Below the pieces are notes generated by a model. That model was not told the DNA's origin, did no database searches, and saw only the letters and a list, made by a program, of their open reading frames with translations. Below are positions 61,475-64,000 of a DNA stretch of 64,000 bases, piece after piece. The position numbers and the translations under genes are program-made. Within the stretch, counting starts at the first letter, position 1, and every line of letters starts with the position of its first letter. Origin of the DNA: Prevotella sp. (GTDB lineage Bacteria; Bacteroidota; Bacteroidia; Bacteroidales; Bacteroidaceae). The stretch covers positions 1-64,000 of the forward strand of contig JAFUAY010000040.1 in the NCBI GenBank assembly GCA_017460515.1. The letters are read 5' to 3'.

Positions 61475-64000
61475 TTATTCATCTGACGATTCTTTCTTTT
61501 CGTCTTGATCGTTTCCCGTTGTTTCGTCGCCTTCCATGTCGTCCTTCTTCTTCTTTGCAGGCTTGTTCATCATAATCTTATCACGAGCATGCAGCTTCTC
61601 GAACAACAGCCGGTAGGCTGGTATATTCTTTTTCTTATAGGGGTACTGGCGGCGCAGTTTCTCGTTGATGGCTCCTTCAGCGAAATAGTATTTCTTGAAA
61701 GCGGCATCAATGTCGAAGCAGGCCTGCAGATAGGCAAGATAGTGGGGAATATTCTCCAGGTTGACAGCTGCCTCAGGCTCTGCTTTCTTCTCCTCTTTCT
61801 TCTCAGCGGTCTGCGCCTGTGGGTTCAGACATTCGCCCACGGCGGGCAACTGACCGTCATGAGAGTCCATATATTGCTGTTTGGCCTCCATGTAGCCCTT
61901 GTAGTAAGCTTCGCCTTTATCCATCATGAGCAGTCCTTCATCGATGCTTTCAAGTAGCGGATAGCACTCGTTGACACCACTTTCGCTCTTGTTGTCGCTG
62001 TCAGCTTCGAAGAGTCCGTCGTCACCTACCAGACTGCTGGCATCCTGTCCCTCCTTAGGCACTGACAGCAGTGCTTTCAGGTACCATTTCTTCGGATTCT
62101 CGTCGTCCATCTTGTCAACGAACTGTCCTGCCTGGTCCTGCATGCCCCATTCGTCAATCTCAGTGTAGAGAATGGCCTTGTTGTCATTGTTGGCTGCCAA
62201 TACGCGCTTTTTTGCAGCCTGATATTCGGCTGAGCTTTGGTTGACGAAGTGCAACTGCTTCAAGTCCATCAGCGTCTTCAGCATCTCAACGTTTTTATCC
62301 TTGATGCCGCCTTTCTCTAACAGACGGATCAGGTACATCGCAGAGTCAAGCTTCTGTTCCTGATAGAACGTGACGGCCTGGTTGGTAACAATCTCTCGGC
62401 GGTTCATGATGACCACTGTCATATCATCAATAGGCTTTCTGGCATTGATGTTCGGACGTGAGTAGTCGATGAAGGGCGCCAGCGTGGCTGAATTCGGCTG
62501 TCCGCGGCGCAGGTCCATCAGTGCCACGCGGTTGGCTACATAGGGAGCCATCTTGCTCTCCACCTCATAGTCCGGAATCTGTGTAATCTCGCGCCAAGCC
62601 ACGTGGGTCAGCAGATCCAGTTCGGCACTGTCGGTAATCTCGCTGAACAGGTTATAGTAGTCGCCAGGCGAGAAGTGTTTCTCACCGGCTATATACGCTT
62701 TCTTGTGCTTCATCCATGCCTCGACGCACTCTTCTGGGGTCATCACGTAGCTTCTGAGCACCTGATAGCGGCATTTCATCGAGCGTAACTGAATCAGCAC
62801 GGGCTCAATCACTTGATCATAGGTGGGAATAGACTTCACAGAGGCCGTCATGCGGATATCGTCACCCGACATCTGTGAGATGGCATCGGCTTCTTCGGCA
62901 TGTCCTTGTTTGCGCAAGATGGCAATCACGTCATCCCAGGTGTGAACCTTTACATTGACTGAAGGTGTGGCGTGTCTGGGCAGGTACGGACTTACCATTG
63001 CCCGTGCCTTTTCAGCACGCTTACGGGCTAACTGCTCGTTGGTGGTACGCGAACCGTCGGGCGATGCAGCACCCTCGATGACGGGCGACATCAGCTGGTC
63101 GCCGTATGACTTCAACTCCTTGATCAAGTTGTTCACCTTCACCTGGTTCATCGAGTCGGTTGTCAGCTGGTCGGTACCCACTTGGAACACCAGACTCAAG
63201 TCCGTCATCTTCTTGTCATATTGAGATTTCGCATCCTCATAGAAGTCGCTGGTCAGTTTCACCTGTGCCAAGGCAGGCGAGAAGTCAAGCAGCTTGAACG
63301 GACGGCGGCGCAGGCAGGTGCCCTCTATGAGGGTATCTTTAAACACGTGGTGGTAGTCTTCGAGCGACATTTTGAACGGTCCCTGATAGCTGCGCTTGGT
63401 GTTCTGCTTCTTCCATTTCACCATCGTGTGCAGGTTGTATCGATCCTCACCGTTGAAGATATGGGCGCTGTCGAAGACAAACGATAGCTTGTCGTTCTTC
63501 TTGAAGTTATAGGCCATGCGTTTGTTCTGCAAGGTGTGGTATTCCTCACCTTCAGCCATGAACGGGGTGCAGTAGTCTACGGTGTCCTCGTTGACACAGT
63601 CTACGGCATAGACCTGAATAATCAGTCGTGCATCGCGGCGGGCACTGTATGGCGGCAGGTTCAGATGGATGGGGAAACGCTCATAGCCGTCATCAGCATC
63701 GGCAACGATACCGCCGCCAATCATCTCGCCTTCACGCATCTTACCTGTTGACACGACCTCACCGGTACGCTGCACGGATACCACGACATCCTTGTATTCT
63801 GCTACGCCCTCACGTATTTCAAGAATCGTCGTCGCATATTCCATCGTGGTGACGAACAGCAGCGCCATGCCTGCTACGCAGTTCTCGTCAAACGAGCGTG
63901 TCGAGGCGGAGGTCTTGGCTACGAGTTTCTCCTTCTTCTGTAGGGCTTTGAACTGATCCTCGCGATCAATGATGTCTTCGATTGAAGCGATGCGATCCAC
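61475..64000 (-). CDS. OmpA-like envelope protein, 5' end outside the window
   Basis: The frame is open to the right edge, so the N-terminus is missing; 841 residues are visible. An early beta-rich region is followed by an OmpA/MotB-like peptidoglycan-binding segment (about 280-400), whose core VIEGAASPDGSRTTNEQLAR lies near residue 308. Then come long helical TPR-like stretches (about 400-760). The end is a highly charged Lys/Glu/Asp-rich tail (AKKKKDDMEGDET and further). It is probably the first of the visible operon genes, OmpA-like, barrel, TPR, ribD. The role is unknown; tethering the outer membrane barrel to peptidoglycan is a reasonable guess. Confidence 0.75.
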   Translation of the reverse strand: MDRIASIEDIIDREDQFKALQKKEKLVAKTSASTRSFDENCVAGMALLFVTTMEYATTILEIREGVAEYKDVVVSVQRTGEVVSTGKMREGEMIGGGIVADADDGYERFPIHLNLPPYSARRDARLIIQVYAVDCVNEDTVDYCTPFMAEGEEYHTLQNKRMAYNFKKNDKLSFVFDSAHIFNGEDRYNLHTMVKWKKQNTKRSYQGPFKMSLEDYHHVFKDTLIEGTCLRRRPFKLLDFSPALAQVKLTSDFYEDAKSQYDKKMTDLSLVFQVGTDQLTTDSMNQVKVNNLIKELKSYGDQLMSPVIEGAASPDGSRTTNEQLARKRAEKARAMVSPYLPRHATPSVNVKVHTWDDVIAILRKQGHAEEADAISQMSGDDIRMTASVKSIPTYDQVIEPVLIQLRSMKCRYQVLRSYVMTPEECVEAWMKHKKAYIAGEKHFSPGDYYNLFSEITDSAELDLLTHVAWREITQIPDYEVESKMAPYVANRVALMDLRRGQPNSATLAPFIDYSRPNINARKPIDDMTVVIMNRREIVTNQAVTFYQEQKLDSAMYLIRLLEKGGIKDKNVEMLKTLMDLKQLHFVNQSSAEYQAAKKRVLAANNDNKAILYTEIDEWGMQDQAGQFVDKMDDENPKKWYLKALLSVPKEGQDASSLVGDDGLFEADSDNKSESGVNECYPLLESIDEGLLMMDKGEAYYKGYMEAKQQYMDSHDGQLPAVGECLNPQAQTAEKKEEKKAEPEAAVNLENIPHYLAYLQACFDIDAAFKKYYFAEGAINEKLRRQYPYKKKNIPAYRLLFEKLHARDKIMMNKPAKKKKDDMEGDETTGNDQDEKKESSDE

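Overview
The window looks like chromosomal DNA of a Prevotella-type member of the Bacteroidales. The reasons are paired SusC/SusD genes, promoters of the TAnnTTTG type just upstream of many starts, lipoproteins with SusD-like lipoboxes, secreted enzymes ending in short sorting tails of the GLYI...GKKVVIK kind, and a class II ribonucleotide reductase. No rRNA, tRNA, phage, integrase, complete insertion sequence or CRISPR array was seen. The genus is an inference; no database comparison was possible.

Layout. 1-8204 is housekeeping: the 3' part of pckA, nrdJ, folB, a cell-wall amidase, an MCE/MlaD protein and dnaA. 8402-12960 is an orphan TPR histidine kinase followed at 11 bp by a large MG2/plug-like envelope protein. 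12988-20381 holds two divergent PL11-type (rhamnogalacturonan lyase family) secreted proteins; the second is a 1558-residue chimera with autotransporter-type beta-strand repeats. 20551-23397 encodes an unrecognised secreted protein. 23786-41517 is a tightly packed seven-gene locus, FAS1-SusC-SusD-FAS1-FAS1-SusC-SusD, followed by a separately promoted GH31 enzyme. 44176-47151 (minus) is pta-ackA and a flavodoxin-fold reductase. 47340-56771 holds two GH2 enzymes, a padR-pspC pair, a membrane sensor gene and a membrane-anchored AraC regulator broken by one in-frame TGA. 56712-64000 (minus) is an apparent operon of an OmpA-like protein, an outer-membrane barrel, a TPR protein and ribD.

How the parts may work together: the PL11, GH31 and GH2 enzymes with two SusC/D importers and three surface FAS1 lipoproteins suggest capture and breakdown of a complex plant polysaccharide, with pectin side chains as one possibility. 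No dedicated regulator is embedded in the SusC/D locus.

The least explained signal is a set of three tandem arrays of unrelated sequence that share a repeat length of 22 bp (occasionally 23) and a dyad or hairpin-forming core. They lie at the 3' end of dnaA (8202-8320, where the terminator arm is the fifth copy), upstream of the FAS1/SusC/D locus (23501-23588), and at the 3' end of the pspC gene (50062-50240, next to a 90-bp inverted-repeat element). Other notable points are a concentric 56-bp dyad between the broken AraC gene and a GH2 gene, and a GH2 protein with two consecutive signal peptides.
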